Source of the DNA: Nansenia antarctica
Taxonomy: Eukaryota > Chordata > Actinopteri > Argentiniformes > Microstomatidae
Reading direction: 5' to 3'
NCBI GenBank assembly: GCA_963989245.1
Contig: OZ022339.1
Location: 40,416,513 to 40,480,512 of the forward strand
DNA length: 64,000 bases
Under the pieces are notes generated by a model. The model saw only the letters and a program-made list of their open reading frames with translations, did no database searches and had not been told where the DNA came from. Positions 20,794 to 34,000 of this stretch are shown here, one piece after another; the first letter of the stretch is position 1; each line of letters begins with the position of its first letter. The translations under genes were made by a program, and so were the position numbers.

Positions 20794-21335
20794 TATCTCA
20801 GGGAGGAAGGAGGGATTTGGTTTGGGGGGGGTTGGCGGTATATGAGAAGCACTGTCATGGAGTATGGAGGTTTACATTTGAAGGCAAGACACTCCATGGA
20901 GGAAAGATCAGGCATCGGCAGGGGAGACAGTTTCAGTATAATGGCTAAGCCACCACCACGACCAGAGCTGCTGGCTTTCTCTCTGTAGTTATAGCCAGGG
21001 GGGCAGGCCTCATTCAACACAGAGTAGTACCGGTACCCTGGTTTCTGCCAGGTTTCAGTTAGGCACATGAAATCAAGCCCTTTGTCCAGGATATGGCTGT
21101 GTATGAGGAGGGATTTTTCAGTGGTGAGGGCTTGCGTATTGAACAGTTGCATAGTGGCAGGAGACAGGGCTGAGGGTGGAAATCTCTGCATTTGACCCCT
21201 TTGATGGCATATGATGCCCGAAATGTAACTGAAGTTCAGCCCCGAAGTTGTTGCACTGTTGTCCTATATCAGTAGAGACTGGCAGGGTATGAGCAAGGAT
21301 TGCTACCCTACAGAACACCACTATTCTGTCATGGT
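20794..21335 (-). mobile_element. L2-like LINE endonuclease fragment
   Basis: Minus-strand frame 21,191-20,766 encodes an AP-endonuclease N-terminus: MQLFNTQALTTEKSLLIHSH, LDKGLDFMCLTETWQKPG, SSSGRGGGLAIILK, then MTVLLIYRQPPPN. These correspond to the N-T-S, L-x-E-T-W and Y-R-P-P motifs of L2/CR1-type LINEs. The RT is absent. Confidence 0.75.
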
Positions 21336-21402
21336 CTGATAATGAAGCATTGTTCTTCTTTAATTAACTGAAAGTAAAATTTACTTAACTTCAATAGGAC
21401 CA

Positions 21403-21907
21403 ACTCCAAGGACCCGACCCACCCTGGGCACGAACACTTTGTCAAGCTGCCCTCGAAAAGGAGGTACAGGACCCCGGCCGCTAAGACAAACAGACTGAAG
21501 AACTGCTTCTACCACAGGGCCGTCAAGGCCCTGAACACAGAAAAGGCCTAAGTTCTGGGCCCAGGACAGTCCGGACGGATTGTATGGCAGCTAGTGCTGA
21601 GGCACAAACATGTACATTTTCAAGCCTGCAAACTGTGACACTTTAAAATAATGTGAAAAAATACTTTCTTGTGCAATATGACAACCCTAGTTGACTATCT
21701 GTGCAGTATAGTACAGTGGATTGTGTACATAGCCTTTATTGATATAAACCAGCTCCTTACCTTCTTGTGATTTTATGCATCTATGCTTTTCTAAAATGTG
21801 TTTCTTTTTCCTTTCCTAAACACCAGGGGAGCCTCCCCTCCTAAATTTCGTTGTTTGGTACCTGTACTGTAGCAATGACAAATAAAGTCTATCTATCTAT
21901 CTATCTA
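21403..21907 (+). mobile_element. CR1/Rex-like LINE 3' end (spacer)
   Basis: It begins within the RT C-terminal coding sequence (CCAAGGACCCGACCCACCCT, TTCTACCACAGGGCCGTCAA, GCCCTGAACACAG). It continues through the family 3' UTR to AATGACAAATAAAG and a (TATC)n tail. It is very similar to 45,060-45,545. Confidence 0.85.
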
Positions 21908-22079
21908 ATAGCATGCTGGCAGTCAGCCTATCAACGGCATGCAGGCCATCATAGGTCCACCAGTGGCATGTCATTCGTTGGTCTTCAGATATGAAAAACC
22001 CTTTTTATAGTACAGACTAGAAGCTTTTTTTCCAAGTGTAGCTTATGATATGAGATATGGGCCGGTTGCTCAGACATGG

Positions 22080-22941
22080 CTTTGTTATGTTATGTTATGT
22101 TATGTTAATTTCATTTATAATGCAGAGTACAGGACAGGTCCCCCATCCAACTTTTACATCGGCCCGGGGCGCAGCCCGGGTAAAGGAACAGATAAAGACA
22201 AAGACAAGGAACACAGAAAGCAATCAGACACAGACGACTTAAACGTAAATCTCAGGCATACAATTCACAACAAATAGGGAGTAGATTTAGGGAATGTCAT
22301 TTAGGAAGAGGTGGGTTTTTAACTTGGCTCTAAAGGAGTCCAGAGTGGGGGCAAACTTGATGGCAGAAGGGAGCGCGTTCCACAGGGTCGGTGCTATCAC
22401 CGCAAAGGCACGGTCACCCTTCCTCTTGAGGTTGGTACGTGGGACCCTCAGGCTGAGTTGGGCGTCGGACCTGAGCCTGGGTCTGGGCCTTGAGGAGGTA
22501 GACTGGTCCAGGAGGTCCTTGATGTATGGTGGGGCGAGACTGTTGAGAGCTTTAAAAACAAAGGTGCAGATTTTGAACTTCACTCTCTTCTTCACTGGGA
22601 GCCAGTGAAGGGAGATGAGGACAGGGGAGATGTGGTCCCTCATTTTGGTGCCTGACACCAGCCTGGCAGCGGCATTTTGGACTAGCTGCAGGTGGTAGAT
22701 GGTCTTATCATGAAGTCCAGCATATAGTGAGTTGCAGTAGTCGAGCCTAGATGAGATTAGCATGAGGACGACCCTCCTCAGGTCGCTGGGGGTGAGGAAG
22801 GACTTGATCTTGGCTATGATGCGTAGTTGGTATAAACATGCCTTCACGACGGAGCTCACTTGTCGGTCAAGGTTAAGCTCGGAGTCAAAGATGACACAGA
22901 GGTTCTTGTTTAGTTGTTTAGTTCCAGACAAGTTCCAGACA
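22080..22941 (-). mobile_element. L2-type LINE, 5'-truncated, inserted in the right-arm Harbinger
   Basis: Minus-strand frame 22,931-22,287 encodes the RT C-terminus of an L2 LINE (VVKACLYQLRIIAKIKSFLT, SSRLDYCNSLYAGL, LQLVQNAAARLVSGTK, ISLHWLPVKKRVKFKI, WNALPSAIKFAPTLDSFRAK). Its 3' end lies at the left, with a (CATAA)n-type tail near 22,085-22,108. Its 5' junction has repeated AGTTCCAGACAAGTTCC. The left arm reads straight through this point (CCATGTCTGAGC preceded by CTAGGCTTAAG in its sense), so insertion followed arm divergence and removed a few bases. Confidence 0.9.
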
Positions 22942-23173
22942 AGTTCCTTGTTTAGTTCCAGACTAAAAAGCCATTTAAACTGGTTTAACTAAAAACGTCT
23001 TGCAGAGACATAGCTTAAAACAAGACAGATTTAGTCTATTCTGGTTTAAATTAAGATGATTGCAAGAAGGAAGTTTAGAGCTATTCTAGGACTAAATTGA
23101 ACCAAGTTGGAGCTTAAATTAATCCTCCAAGGAGGCAGGTTTAACTTCAGTGTAACATTGTCTGTGAGGAAGC

Positions 23174-24205
23174 ATGGAGTACTTGGATTATCTCAATGAA
23201 GACCAGCATGCCTTACAGAGGCTAGCCAGACAGGTACTTGTGGATAGGAGTGATCCACTGACTTACTTTGATGAAATAACTTTTAGAGACCACTTTCGGA
23301 TGCACAAGGAAAATGCATCAGAAATAATTTCTTTGCTTGAGCCTGGACTATCCATTCAGCTGTCTCAACGAGGAAGGCCTGTACCTATTCCACTCCAAGT
23401 CCTCATTACCTTGAGGTTCTTGGCATCTGGAACCTTTCACCGGGAAACAGGTGATCTGTGTGGTGTCCATGAATCTACTGCATGTAGAATAGTGCACAAA
23501 GTTTGCAGGGCCATTTGTGGATTGAAGAGTACATATATCAACTTTCCTGATGCTGCTAGCCAAGCCAACTATAAAGTAGAGTTTTATGAGTATGGACACT
23601 TTCCAGGAGTGATTGGCTGTATCGATGGATGTCATATTCCAATCAAGTGCCCATCAACTCCTGATGCTGAGGAGTACAGGAACCGCAAGAACTGGTTCTC
23701 CATTAATGTTCAGGGTGTATGCATTCCTAATTTGGAGTTCTCAAATATTGTTGCCCGTTGGAAAGGTTCAACTCACGACTCACGGATCTTTTTCAATTCT
23801 TCATTGTGTGCTGAGTTTCTGAGGGGACAACATAGTGGATTAATGCTTGGTGACAGTGGATACGGCCAGAGTACATTTTTATTCACACCATACATTAATC
23901 CCATAACAGCGCCACAGAAGAGGTACAACAGGGCTCATATCCGCACTCGAGGTATGGTTGAGCATATGTTTGGGGTATGGAAAAATTGATTCCAGTGTTT
24001 ACGCAACACACTCCGCTTCAACCCAAGAAGATGCTGCATAGTGATCATTGCTACAGCTGTGCTGCACAACTACCTGAGGAGGCAGCACTGTCCTGAACCT
24101 CCACAGGAAGGTGAAGATGATGCAGATGTGCCCATGGTTGTGGCAGTCGGTGACCAACGAGGACTTGCACACAGGAATGCCTTCACATTGCAGCACTTCA
24201 ACTAG
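23174..24205 (+). pseudogene. HARBI1-type transposase, right copy, nonsense mutation
   Basis: Same 343-codon frame as the left copy but with TGA at 23,987-23,989, where the left copy has TGG (codon 272, after GVWKN). The frame then continues to TAG at 24,203-24,205. All three DDE acidic residues precede the stop. The only other visible protein change is Y10 to D. Confidence 0.93.
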
Positions 24206-24325
24206 GGTGAGATGCATTTATTGTTTGCTTTGTACATCATTTAAGAGTAAAATTAAATGAGTGACAAGGCTGGAATAAAATGGTCAGTACTCGTGTAAAT
24301 ACTCTTGGGAAATTACAAGACACTT

Positions 24326-25310
24326 TTATTGTGAATCACAAGAGTTAAGCACAATTGTCTCAGCACTGTACTTCATTGTGTTCATAGCTTTCTCCTCCAA
24401 CTTCATTTCCAATTCAACCTGGAGTATACTAATTTTCAATTCATGTTCTTCCTTTAGATATTTCATTTTCTCTTCATGAAATTCTCTGGCTAACTTTTCA
24501 TGCATTGTCATCTTTATTCTTCTTCGCTGACAGGTGCTGACAACTTCAGTTATGGCGGCAGCAGATGTGGACGGTAAACACTCATTGTGCACTGGCTCTG
24601 TCACTTGGGTCACAATTGTTTCCTCTGGGGAAATGAACAGTGTTAGAAGCACACATTTACTTATATGAACCTTAGAATGAAGATTGACAGTTGAATATGG
24701 AGGTTACCATTTGGGCTCAGGCTCAGTTCTTCATTTGCACTGTCCAAATGGTCATCATCCAGGGGTTGCTGGTGCTCTATCATTCCAGAAAGCACATCAC
24801 TGAATTCATCAGTTTGGTGATCTTTTGGTGGTCCGCCACCAGTAGTGAATCGCTCTCTTCTGGCTTCTGCACTCTGTTTTTTTAAAGTCAGTTTGATGTT
24901 CTTCCAGAGAGTCTATAAAAGCAGATGTCATTCAATATGAATTATCTTACACAAATATGTTTTTATTTTTATTTAACCTTTATTTATCCAGGGAAGTCAC
25001 ACTGAGATTTGCATCTCTTTTACAGGTGAGCCGAGGCCAAAAAAAGCAGCAAATAAGAAGTGAAATGCTGATAATCTCATGAAGAGATGAATGAAGATCT
25101 CACCTGAAGTTGCTGTACTGTTCGTTTTGTTACTTGTTCATTTGCATTAAATTCACTGCTAATTGCAATCCAACTACTCTTCTTCTTTTGCTCGGTAGCA
25201 GCAGTATGGTTTTTACTTTCAATGATTGGATGGTTTGATGCAATTTGTTTTAGTAGCGTCTTTTCCAACTCAGTGTAGTTTTTTGAACGAATTCTGGTTG
25301 CCACTGCCAT
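24326..25310 (-). CDS. Harbinger Myb/SANT-like accessory protein (3 exons), right copy
   Basis: Exons 25310-25104, 24912-24708 and 24624-24326 have the same lengths and phases as the left copy. The exon translations seen are identical to it. The protein is open although its transposase partner is broken. Confidence 0.82.
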
Positions 25311-26054
25311 TGTTCCATCTCAAGATCCACATCAGTCACATCAGTTTCTTACATATTTTTATTAAGATAAAACCATTTGCTTTCAAAATAAAAGCTCCTG
25401 GTATTGTTTTCTATCAATGTTCTCACTAAAAATTGTGTTTTCTGTTCCATTCCGGGTTTTCATGGGGACCATTGTATGAACTAGCCTGGCTCTGCCTCCC
25501 TCAAATGAGGCTTAATCCAGGTGTTTGCAATAAGGCTTACTTAGCTTACTCCAGGACTCCATAGTCTCCGACTTACTAAGCCACAGTTGAGATACTTTCA
25601 TGCAAGCGGCTTAAATTACCTAGTTTAACTAGTCAAGATTAGGCCTAGTCCTGTCTTTATTTAAGCCCTGTCTGAGCAACCGGCCCTATGTCATGTTGGT
25701 CAAATTATATGAGATTTGGTTGGAGGTAGTAAATTTCATTCACAAGGTTTGTCAAGAAAACATGAACATAAAACAAACAAAAAAATCCCCAGTGAAGGAT
25801 CATGTGGTCAGTGTGACCAGGTCATCACTAGAGGCCACTCCCTAGTTCCCATGGATCTAGGATCAATTTACCAACCACAAATAAGTAATATCCTTTAGCG
25901 TTCACGGGGAAAACCCAAAACTGACCCTAGATCAGTGTCAGTGACTTCATCTCACTACGAGGAAGTCCTTGGTCTTATGAACAGAGAAGCACTTGTTATT
26001 TTTAGACAGAGAGAAGCCTAAGAATGAAAAAATGTATTAAAAGTTTTAAGGGTA

Positions 26055-26390
26055 ACGTTACGTTTTTTTTTTTTTTTACCTTTATTTATACAGGTAAAAA
26101 ACACATTGAGCCCCAAGGGCTCATTTTCAATTGTAACCTGTTCACAGGCATACAACATCCACCACAAACAAATACAATACAAAACCTGGCCTACATAGTC
26201 TAAAAACTAAACTAAAAACTACATAGTCTAAAACTAAAACTAGTCTAAAATAGTCTAAAATAATCTCAACTTTCCGTCAATATAGACTAAAACTAAACTA
26301 AAACTACATAGTCTAAAACTAAAACTAGTCTAAAACAGTCTAAGATAATCTAAAACTAAACTAAAACTACAAAAACCTAAAACTAGACAG
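26055..26390 (-). repeat. CTAAAACTA-rich minisatellite plus retroelement tail (right arm)
   Basis: Mirror of 17,250-17,575, with a longer T-run at 26,062-26,078. Confidence 0.75.
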
Positions 26391-26395
26391 CTAAA

Positions 26396-26690
26396 GATGA
26401 ATGAATGAATGGTCTTTATTGTCATTGCTATAGTACAGGTACCAAACAACGAAATTTGGGAGGGGTGGCACCCCTGGTGCTAGGAAAGAAAAGAAAAAAA
26501 GAAAAAAAGGGAAAGGAGCTGGTTTACATAAATAAAGGCTATGTACAGTATCCACTATACTATACTGTACAGATAAAACGACTAGGGTTGTCATATTGCA
26601 CATAGTGTTATTGCACATTCATTTAAAGTGTCGCAGTTTGCAGGCTTGAAATGTACACATTTGTGCCTCAGCACTACACCTGATTTTTTC
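26396..26690 (-). mobile_element. CR1/Rex-like LINE 3' end (right arm)
   Basis: Mirror of 16,950-17,248, beginning with the (GAAT)n tail and ending near the TGATTTTTTCAATCCAGCAG junction. Confidence 0.85.
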
Positions 26691-27798
26691 AATCCAGCAG
26701 CAATAGATAAATGAGAACTTTGAATAAAATGTGATGTTCAACCTTCCTGTGTGTACCGTATAAAGACTGACTAGACAACTAAAGGCCTAACTGGCTCCAA
26801 ACTAGTCTTTGGCTTTATAATTTCAATACTGTGTCACGTGAATAAGAAATTAGTATTTAGCTCCCATGTTAAACCCATCCTGTCATTGTATGACTAGAAA
26901 AACCTACAAAAACGACCATGCCATTGCACTGTATACGTATGATAAGCCCTGAATCCAAGAAGTGGTACAACAAACAACCATTCTCTGACCTCCCAAAAAA
27001 AGTCTGTGACACTCAGTTCAGTATATCAATCACTCATACGAAAATGATTTAACCAAAAGGGGTAGCTTCCATATAATAACTCCATCTGGTAGAAAGGCGG
27101 ACATTTTACCCATTGTGGTGTACATGCCCCATCATAAGCATTCACTCCAAAAAACAATGCTTGTAAACAAAGTGAGGGTTACAATTTCTGACATTAACAA
27201 ATGTATTTAAGGCTTTTTATATACCTTGTACAATGTATACATTTTACATGCTATTGTTGAACTAAAAGGTATAACATAACTGTTGTCATATTTTTTTTTA
27301 CGTAGAAAAAACAGCAAACCATACCCATTTCACTGACTTATGTCCATAGAACATGGTCTAAATTAAGTTGTGGGAATTGTCTAAAACAAACCAGAAACAT
27401 GAAAAAAATAAATCTCTATTGGTATTCCTGATACAGGACTGTTTATGTATAAAAAATAACTGATAGTACAGTTCAAAATTAAATTCACAGTATGCTTTCT
27501 TATGAACGCTAGAAAAAACAAACTGGATTTTTAAAAAGCAAACACAAAAGGTCCACAGCCAAAAGTGATGATTATTTTTTTTATGTTTTTTTGTATACTT
27601 GAATAATGAGTTTAAAAGAAAGGATAGAAAGAAAGGGTGTCTCAGTGAGTGTGAAAAGAGGGATGCAGAGAAAAAAAGTTGTCTTCTCCAGTGAAAGGGT
27701 TGAGAGAAAGAGAGGGGGAAAAAAGCAAAAACATAAAAGAGCTGGAAATGTCCTCAAGTCTGTCCAGGGTAGGTGTGGTGGTGTAAGTGCACACACAG

Positions 27799-30700
27799 TC
27801 ACAACAGCCAGTCCCAGGCCAGCTCCTTCTCTTCCAGACAAAACGCCTCCTCATCGTAGTCGGTGCGGCGTTGTTTATTAGGCGAGTGGTCGTTGACATG
27901 GTCGTCGCCATGGTAACGGCGCTTCCGGTTCGGCCTCTCCTCACTGCTTCCTTGATGGGGTGCCGTTGGCGATGCATGACCAGAAGGGAGGCTGAAGTCA
28001 TCGTAGTCGGTGCGGCGTTGTTTATTAGGCGAGTGGTCGTTGACATGGTCGTCGCCATGGTAACGGCGCTTCCGGTTCGGCCTCTCCTCACTACTTCCTT
28101 GATGGGGTGCCGTTGGCGATGCATGACCAGAAGGGAGGCTGAAGTCATCGTAGTCGGTGCGGCGTTGTTTATTAGGCGAGTGGTCGTTGACATGGTCGTC
28201 GCCATGGTAACGGCGCTTCCGGTTCGGTACCTCTTTGCTAGAAAAAAAGAAGAAGAAAAGCATACAGGCTTAATACAATTACATTCTTAATATCATAATT
28301 TAAAATCATTGAAATCTGCACAGTGCCTGGAGGTGTGAGGGTTGTCTCACCTTGGCCGACTGTGATGAGACTCCCTGCCGTTAGTTATGCTTGGACCCAC
28401 ACCAGACGACAGCCCAGGACCGTTAGCTATGCTTGGACCCACACCAGACGACAGCCCATGACCGTTAGCTATGCTTGGACCCACACCAGACGACAGCCCA
28501 TGACCGTTAGCTATGCTTGGACCCACACCAGACGACAGCCCATGACCGTTAGCTATGCTTGGACCCACACCAGACGACAGCCCAGGACCACTGCTAGAAA
28601 CCTGCAACAGACCACAACCACAAACATCAATGGGCGCACTGATGAAAATATTGACAGGACATGATGACATACTGCAGGATAATGACATGATTACATACTG
28701 CAGGACAATGACATGATTACATACTGCAGGATAATGACATGATTACATACTGCAGGATAATGACATGATGACATACTGCAGGATAATGACATGATTACAT
28801 ACTGCAGGATAATGACATGATGACATACTGCAGGATAATGACATGATTACATACTGCAGGATAATGACATGATTACATACTGCAGGATAAGGACATGATT
28901 ACATACTGCAGGATAATGACATGATTACATACTGCAGGATAATGACATGATTACATACTGCAGGATAATGACATGATTACATACTGCAGGATAATGACAT
29001 GATTACATACTGCAGGATAATGACATGATTACATACTGCAGGATAATGACATGATTACATACTGCAGGATAATGACATGATTACATACTGCAGGATAATG
29101 ACATGATTACATACTGCAGGATAATGACATAATTACATACTGCAGGATAATGACATGATTACATACTGCAGGATAATGACATGATTACATACTGCAGGAT
29201 AATGACATAATTACATACTGCAGGATAATGACATGATTACATACTGACATACAAACATGATTACATACTGCAGGATAATGACATGATTACATACTGCAGG
29301 ATAATTACATGATTACATACTGCAGGATAATGCTTTGCAATAGTATTTCAACAACAATACCTTCTTCTCTTGTCCTTGCAAGCAGCCAAATACCATGAAA
29401 ACAATCCTATACGTGGCCCGATATCAGATAACCACACTTTATCAGATAGAAACTATTCTATGCTACCGTTTTGGCATGTTATTTGACTAAGTACCTTGTC
29501 AGTGTGTTTGAGGCCATTGACTTTGTGGTGTCCGTTCTGGTGACCGTTCTGGTTGGGTTTGGCGATGCCGTTACTGTTGTGGTGCGCCCCAGCCTCACTC
29601 CCACCAGCACCGTTGGTCTTAACGGCCGGCTGGGGTCGCGGGGCCGGTCCGTAGACGGCTCCTCCGTTCCTCCCGTTGAAATTAGGCTTGGCCAGGCCGT
29701 TTTCTAGAGCGCCGCCCTCCTGATCAGACTCCTCTGATGACTCGTGGCCGTACGGCACCAGGAAGGAGGAGCCGTGATTCCCATTACTGGCTGACGTGCC
29801 GTTCACACGAGGCGGGCGAGGGGCGGACATACAGGCTGAGGTAGACTGTGAGGAAGAGGAAGAGGAGGAGGCGGACGGCTGGACGTAAGAGGAGGAAGCT
29901 GAGGCTGAAGAAGAGGATGAGGAGGGGCGGATCTGCTTGCCCTGGCCAATGTAGAAGGAGAGCTTCTGTAGAAGGAGAGCACGGTCGGGGATCCCAGTGG
30001 GACGGCAGAGTGGGTTTGAGGAGATGGAGGACGAGGAGGATGAAGAAGAGGAGGCGGAGGGCAGCACGTGGCTCGGTTTTCCGAGGCCGCCACTGCTGGT
30101 GCTAGGCTTGGAGCCAGATGGATTGTCTCTTAGAGAGCCGTTCCCGTTGACGTGAAGGGTGTTCTGTGAAACAACCAAAATAAGTTAGCTACAAGCCTCA
30201 TTACACACTGCTGTTTCCCTTACCATTGAATAGGTGGGGCGGACCCCCCTGTCTGGAGTTTTGGCTTAGATAGAACTCAATAGAAAATGAGTAAATGGTA
30301 ATGGCATCGCTGGATGTGTACTCATGTGCCCTGCCAAAAACAAATCTGTGCGAAACACTGGTACGCGAGCTTGCTGTGAATACAGTATCATCATTCATTG
30401 ATCTTTAATAATCATCAGAATTATCATTAAGTATCATGCCAATGTGGTGTGAAGCTGCGTGTGGAGGCTCATATGACAATCAAAGAGTGTGTGTGTGTAT
30501 ACAGTGCAGTATAGAGGCTGTACCTTAGCCATGTTTGGGGGCAGCTGGGGGCCGATGAAGCCGGTGGAGTTGTGGCAAAGCCCGAGGTTGACACTGGGCG
30601 TGAGGACAGGGCGCGGGGACGACTGGCCTGGGGTGCGGCTCACGAGGTTACAGTTCCCTCCGTTCTTCAGATCAGGTGACCTGGTGGCCGGAATACAACA

Positions 30701-30993
30701 AGATGTTTTCGTGATAAAAAAAAGGGGGGGGGGGGGCATGCACAAGAAATGTAAGTTGTGAAATGTGTTTGCGCCTCTGTGGTACTCACCTGATGTAGAA
30801 GAGCACGTAAGCCTGTTGGTCGAGAACGGATCTGATGTCACTGACAGACACCGAGGAGTCGTTCATCTCATACCACTGCCCGTCACTGGCCTGAGAATTA
30901 AGAAGAGGACTGTTAACGTCACATCACATCAACATCTAATTCTGAGCAAAATGAGACTGGCTGATGCACTGGTGAACTGAATTTTTATGAGGG

Positions 30994-31052
<59 letters not shown>

Positions 31053-34000
31053 ATACCTTGATGTAGCAGTAGTAGTGTCCAGCATGGCAACTACGGCCTG
31101 AGTGGACCAGCACTGCATACAGAACATAGACCTGGGGCTCCCCGTGGGACTGGGACATGAAGGGCCTAAGGTCCAGGTACTCGGGGTACCTCACGTCCTG
31201 AGTAAGGAGAGTAAGGACGACACAGGGAAACCACACAGGGAAAACGAACAGGGGGTACATCTTCAAAATAACTAAGGCATTTCTGATTGTCTGAGAAGAG
31301 GAAAAAAATACCCTATTGCATTTAACATTCTAAACCTGAATCCAAATATTCCCAAAATGATCTTACCTTTCTAATCTTGCCCCCGTTGAAGTTGGCAAAG
31401 CGCTTCAGTGAGATGGTGAGCACGTTGGAGCTCCGGTGGATGGTGAGTCTCTTTGAGGCTGGAACCATTTTCTTACACCTGCAGACAGGTTTTAGTCAGT
31501 TGCATTCCATTATGATGTGAGGAATCAAAACTCAATAGGCTGCACAAATAAATGAATACAGGTATATACTAACTTTGTGCATTTGTATGCATTATCTCCA
31601 TCCAGTTGCTCTGGCTTGACAAACTGCTCCAGTGCGTTGGTTATGCTGGGAGCCGTCTGCAAGACGACAGACACAATTCTCAATTATTTACTTATTACCA
31701 ATATCTCATATCACGATGAATAATTATTGTAAAAGGTACTTGATTGATGTGAAACAGCAGAATGATTATGTATAATTGTGTGTTACCTTTATTTCCAATG
31801 CGACATCCAAGTAGGGGTCAAACGTGTCAGAGACTGCTTCGCAGTTTAAACATTTTACTGTGAAAGATTGAGCATTGAAGATTCAGTGCTTTTCTTTGCT
31901 AACTTTGTACGGGTAAGCAACATACATACAGTATAAGCAGCATACAAATGAGCAATGCAAGTTTGGACCAATAACTTACCCCTGGATCGTAGGTACCCTC
32001 CAAAGACTTGGTGGATAAAACTGGTTGCCTGCGTTTGCCTGTCCAATCTATTGAAAAAAGAAATGTCAGAAGAATTAAAAAGACAAACTACAAACTACTC
32101 AAAATGTGAATGAATTATTCCTAATAGTCAGCCAGTCTGTACTACAGTACATTCTCAAATCAAGATACTCGTTTATTAACCATTAGCAACACAAACTGTT
32201 ACAGCCCTTTGAGAAGAAGAAATAAAGGGGAAGAGACAGCAGAGGAAATAGAGCAAAGATAATTACAGAAAGGTAACCTGTTGGCGCAGAAAGGAAATCC
32301 ACTATCCACAAGAGCTTGCTACAGTCAGTTTTAAGGGTCGCTTCTATAAGCGAGGGTCATTGCAACATATCTATTAATCATGTCTCACTGTATTCTAAGC
32401 TAAATATGAATGTAGGTCACATCCAAGTACACTACATCCTAGTGGCTGAACACTGATTTCCATAACTCCCTCAGTAACACCTACTTGGTTCCAGGCAGGC
32501 AGGACTTTTGCATAGCATCCACTGTGCATCGCAGGAACTCGTGGGCATCCTCCTGACTCCCTAAGCGGAAGTGCTTTGCAATCCCTACCGGGTGTAACAG
32601 GGCAGGTAGATGACGAAACCATACAGTTGACAAAAACTTGAGAGCATTAAACAATCACATTGACATGGTTATGGTTAGCTGTTACTTATCGTTTGGTATT
32701 TTGGTGGAAGCATAGGATGCTATTGCTAAGAAGCTGTCTGTCAAATAGTTCTCCCTCCAAAATAAATTGATAGCACCTTCTACTTTTTTGGAGGGAAAAT
32801 AAATGTTCTGAAGATACTGTGTGTTCCCTGGATTTGGCACCTGTGATGCTATCCAACTCTCTTTGCATTTTTGGAGGGAAAACTATTTAGCTGACAGGCT
32901 GGTCATATTGTCCATATATCTATTATTTTGATACAGCAAATATGTTTTTTTGTTTTGTTCTGATGTGATTGCAGGCAGTTATTATTATTATTTTTTTTAT
33001 TTTTTTACAACAACACATATTTCCATCAAGCATATATTAAATAGTAATATAGTTTTTTTTCTGATTGTGAGTGGACACTCACGTTTTAGTTCTTTGAAGA
33101 CACCAATGGGCTTGATGACGTTCCCCGAGTTAGCAAAAACCTGGGTGATGTGGTTCTGCATGGTGCACATCATACAGAAACCAGGCTCATGACCTTAAGG
33201 GGAACAGATATGGAGGTTAATCGGATAAGAGGCATGTTGTACCGTATCTTCTAGCATTCTGTTCCGATTAACTTCATTCCTCAATACAATTGTTTAAAAT
33301 TCAATATATCACGACCAAAATAGTCATTCTAAACAGGTCTGGAAACCAGATTGGTTATATCTTCATTCACATACATGTTTTGGAATGTTCCCGGGTCAGC
33401 ATGTAGTTGGTGAGGGGAACGGTGTAGGTGAGACACTGCAGAGCCGAGTTGAGGAAGCAGGTGTTTCCCACGTTGTGGAGGCCCGCTCCGATGCGGTGGA
33501 TCTGGCTCCACTTCAAGTTGAGCCGCTCCATAGGGAACAGGACCTTCTGGGGGAGGCCAATGTCGTCCCCACTGCTCAGCACCACTGGGGAGGGTGGGGA
33601 AACACAAATAAAAACACTGAGATTAGTCACAGGCGGAAAAGACTTTTAAAGAAAGTTTTACGTTTTGTTTATATGGAACAAGCGATGGAGTGCTAGGTGA
33701 GAGCAGAGGGCAGAGAGATGCTGACTTTATTACTGACATCACACAGTAGGTTCTACAAGAGAGAACCTCATTCTGGGTCATTTGCTTTGGGCTACATTAA
33801 GCGATTGATGACCTCCCCTCACAGTACAACATGCTTACATAACTTGCCATGCCATAGAGAAAAGACACACAACACCTAGGAAACCTGTTCAGTCGGTCAA
33901 TTGGGCGGGAATTCCCTCAGCACACACAGTGAATACATTTACAGTGAGTGCAGGTATTTGCCCTCGTTTTTACCCAGCATCAAGAGACCTTTTGATTTAA

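Larger units (their letters stand above)
20794..21982. other. Unique spacer at the centre of the palindrome
   Basis: About 1.19 kb lies between the two arm ends and is not itself palindromic. It consists of a LINE endonuclease fragment on -, a CR1/Rex-like LINE 3' end on + finishing in (TATC)n, and about 75 bp with an internal GGCATG/CATGCC pair. Confidence 0.85.
22059..25686. mobile_element. PIF/Harbinger transposon, right-arm copy, interrupted by a LINE
   Basis: Termini are GGGCCGGTTGCTCAGAC (22,059) and GTCTGAGCAACCGGCCC (ending 25,686), with TAT on both sides. It is the mirror of the left element. A LINE sits about 20 bp inside the left terminal repeat and the transposase has a premature stop, so it cannot move on its own. 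Confidence 0.92.
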
